Shown: in pieces, positions 6,257-7,179 of the stretch
How the letters are laid out: each line of letters opens with the position of its first letter
Position numbering within the stretch: the first letter of the stretch is position 1
DNA from: Bacillota bacterium
Lineage (GTDB): Bacteria > Bacillota > UBA4882 > UBA10575
NCBI GenBank assembly: GCA_012512605.1
Contig: JAAZDX010000161.1
Location: 1-7,179 of the forward strand
Direction of reading: 5' to 3'
DNA length: 7,179 nucleotides
Position numbers and translations under genes: made by a program
The notes under the pieces: model-generated
Told to the model about the DNA's origin: nothing
Seen by the model: the letters and a program-made list of their open reading frames with translations, nothing else
Databases searched by the model: none

Positions 6257-6976
6257 CTAGTCGCCGGCGGTCTGCTTAACCAGATCCACTACGGTTTGGG
6301 GGTCATCGGTCACGGAAAACAACTTTAGATCCTCTTCGCCAATACAACCGGCTTTAAGAACCGGCCCCTTTAACCAATCAAGCAAGGGTTGCCAGTACGC
6401 GGTGCCAAAGAGGATGATGGGAAAGTGTTCGATCTTGTCGGTCTGAACAAGGGTGAGGGCTTCGAACAATTCATCAAGGGTACCGTAACCTCCGGGAAAG
6501 ATTAAAAATCCGACTGCATACTTGACGAACATCAGTTTACGGACAAAGAAATAGCGGAAACGGAGGGCGATGGTCTGGTACTTATTGGCGACGGGCTCTT
6601 CTGGGAGTTCAATGCTACAACCCACCGAGGTTCCGCCCACTTCAAACGCGCCTTGGTTACCGGCGGCCATCAGTCCCGGTCCGCCCCCAGTGATAATGGC
6701 GTATCCGGCTTCCGCCAAGCGTCGGGAAGACTCGCGGCAGGCCTCGTAGTAAGGGTTTTCCGGACCCAGGCGCGCCGAGCCAAAGATGGCAATCGCCTTG
6801 GGGAGACTGGAGAGGGCATCAAAACCCTCCACCAACTCCCCTTGGATACGGAGAATACGCCAGGGGTCTTGGGTGGTAAAATCTGCCCGGCCGTGTTCTT
6901 TCCTCGGCGGTGACCACGCCAATAATTCTTTGTCTTCATTATCCCGGATCCCAACGGGTTTTTTTAACGATTCCAT
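6257..6976 (-). CDS. LOG-family (TIGR00730-type) nucleoside monophosphate phosphoribohydrolase
   Basis: Proteins of this Rossmann-like family were long mislabelled lysine decarboxylases; characterised members cleave the N-glycosidic bond of cytokinin ribotides or AMP, releasing the base and ribose 5-phosphate. Motifs in the 239-residue product are FGSAR (65-69), GGGPGLM (97-103), RK (146-147) and the signature PGGYGTLDE (161-169), which carries the catalytic Glu and substrate contacts. An N-terminal extension of about 55 residues precedes the core. The ATG (6976-6974) has an excellent Shine-Dalgarno, AAAAGGAG on the minus strand, about 6 bases upstream. The gene is convergent with apbE and likely unrelated to the electron transfer set. 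Its bacterial physiological substrate is not known from sequence. Confidence 0.88.
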   Translation of the reverse strand: MESLKKPVGIRDNEDKELLAWSPPRKEHGRADFTTQDPWRILRIQGELVEGFDALSSLPKAIAIFGSARLGPENPYYEACRESSRRLAEAGYAIITGGGPGLMAAGNQGAFEVGGTSVGCSIELPEEPVANKYQTIALRFRYFFVRKLMFVKYAVGFLIFPGGYGTLDELFEALTLVQTDKIEHFPIILFGTAYWQPLLDWLKGPVLKAGCIGEEDLKLFSVTDDPQTVVDLVKQTAGD

Positions 6977-7120
6977 CTTTCGCTCCTTTTCCTCATTGCT
7001 CCAACCTTATTTCTTCTCAGCAAGAGCTTGGGATGATTTTTTGCCCATCGTGGAAGCATTCACCCACAAGTTTTCGAGCGGGAACGCTATGCGTTAAAGT
7101 GCTGGCCTAGCTTTTTCTAG

Positions 7121-7179
7121 TTATTTCCCCAAGTCAACCCAGGTTTCCTCAAGCTCATATAAGGCGGCCAGGGCTCCGC
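7121..7179 (-). CDS. C-terminal end of an unidentified minus-strand gene (partial)
   Basis: Reading the minus strand inward from the window edge, one frame gives GALAALYELEETWVDLGK followed by TAA (7123-7121). Its composition, with alternating Ala/Leu/Glu and a Trp, looks like a C-terminal helix, whereas of the other two frames one stops early and the other is Pro/Trp-rich and implausible. It would lie upstream of the LOG gene on the same strand, with 144 bases between. That gap holds a small inverted repeat, AACGC/GCGTT (7083-7087 with 7091-7095), not followed by a T-run. Too little is visible to name the family. Confidence 0.5.
   Translation of the reverse strand, partial: GALAALYELEETWVDLGK

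Overview
The window reads as a bacterial chromosome segment, most likely from an anaerobic, menaquinone-using Gram-positive (Clostridia/Peptococcaceae-like). This placement is an inference from two Sec/lipobox lipoproteins, purine-rich Shine-Dalgarno sites and gene content. No 16S rRNA or other definitive marker is present.

Layout. Bases 1-121 are an AT-rich 5' region with a perfect palindrome. Five plus-strand genes follow: (1) a type II NADH:quinone dehydrogenase fused to a DoxX-like membrane domain, 122-2233; (2) a trans-polyprenyl diphosphate synthase, 2226-3227, overlapping gene 1 by 8 bases; (3) a UbiA/MenA-type prenyltransferase, 3255-4208; (4) after a 270-base gap with several inverted repeats, a lipoprotein of the FMN-binding type, 4479-5006, interrupted by an in-frame TAG; (5) an ApbE-type FAD:protein FMN transferase, also a lipoprotein, 5085-6128. 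A 128-base gap (6129-6256) without a clear terminator separates these from a convergent minus-strand LOG-family nucleotide hydrolase, 6257-6976. The last 59 bases hold the C-terminal codons of another minus-strand gene.

How the genes work together. NDH-2, polyprenyl synthase, UbiA prenyltransferase, FMN-bearing lipoprotein and ApbE is the core gene set of the flavin-based extracellular electron transfer (EET) locus described in Listeria monocytogenes (ndh2, dmkB, dmkA, pplA, fmnB). In that model a dedicated NDH-2 passes NADH electrons to a (demethyl)menaquinone pool made by the dedicated prenyl synthase and prenyltransferase. A cell-surface lipoprotein, covalently flavinylated by ApbE, then passes electrons to outside acceptors. 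The gene families are seen directly; the EET role here is inferred by analogy. EetA and EetB homologues are not in the window.

Most notable points: the amber codon in the flavoprotein gene, at a position where I recall a lysine in related proteins; a tandem 14-residue Ala/Val/Thr repeat in the NDH-2 fusion, predicted to face outside the membrane; and an inverted-repeat-rich leader before the lipoprotein gene.
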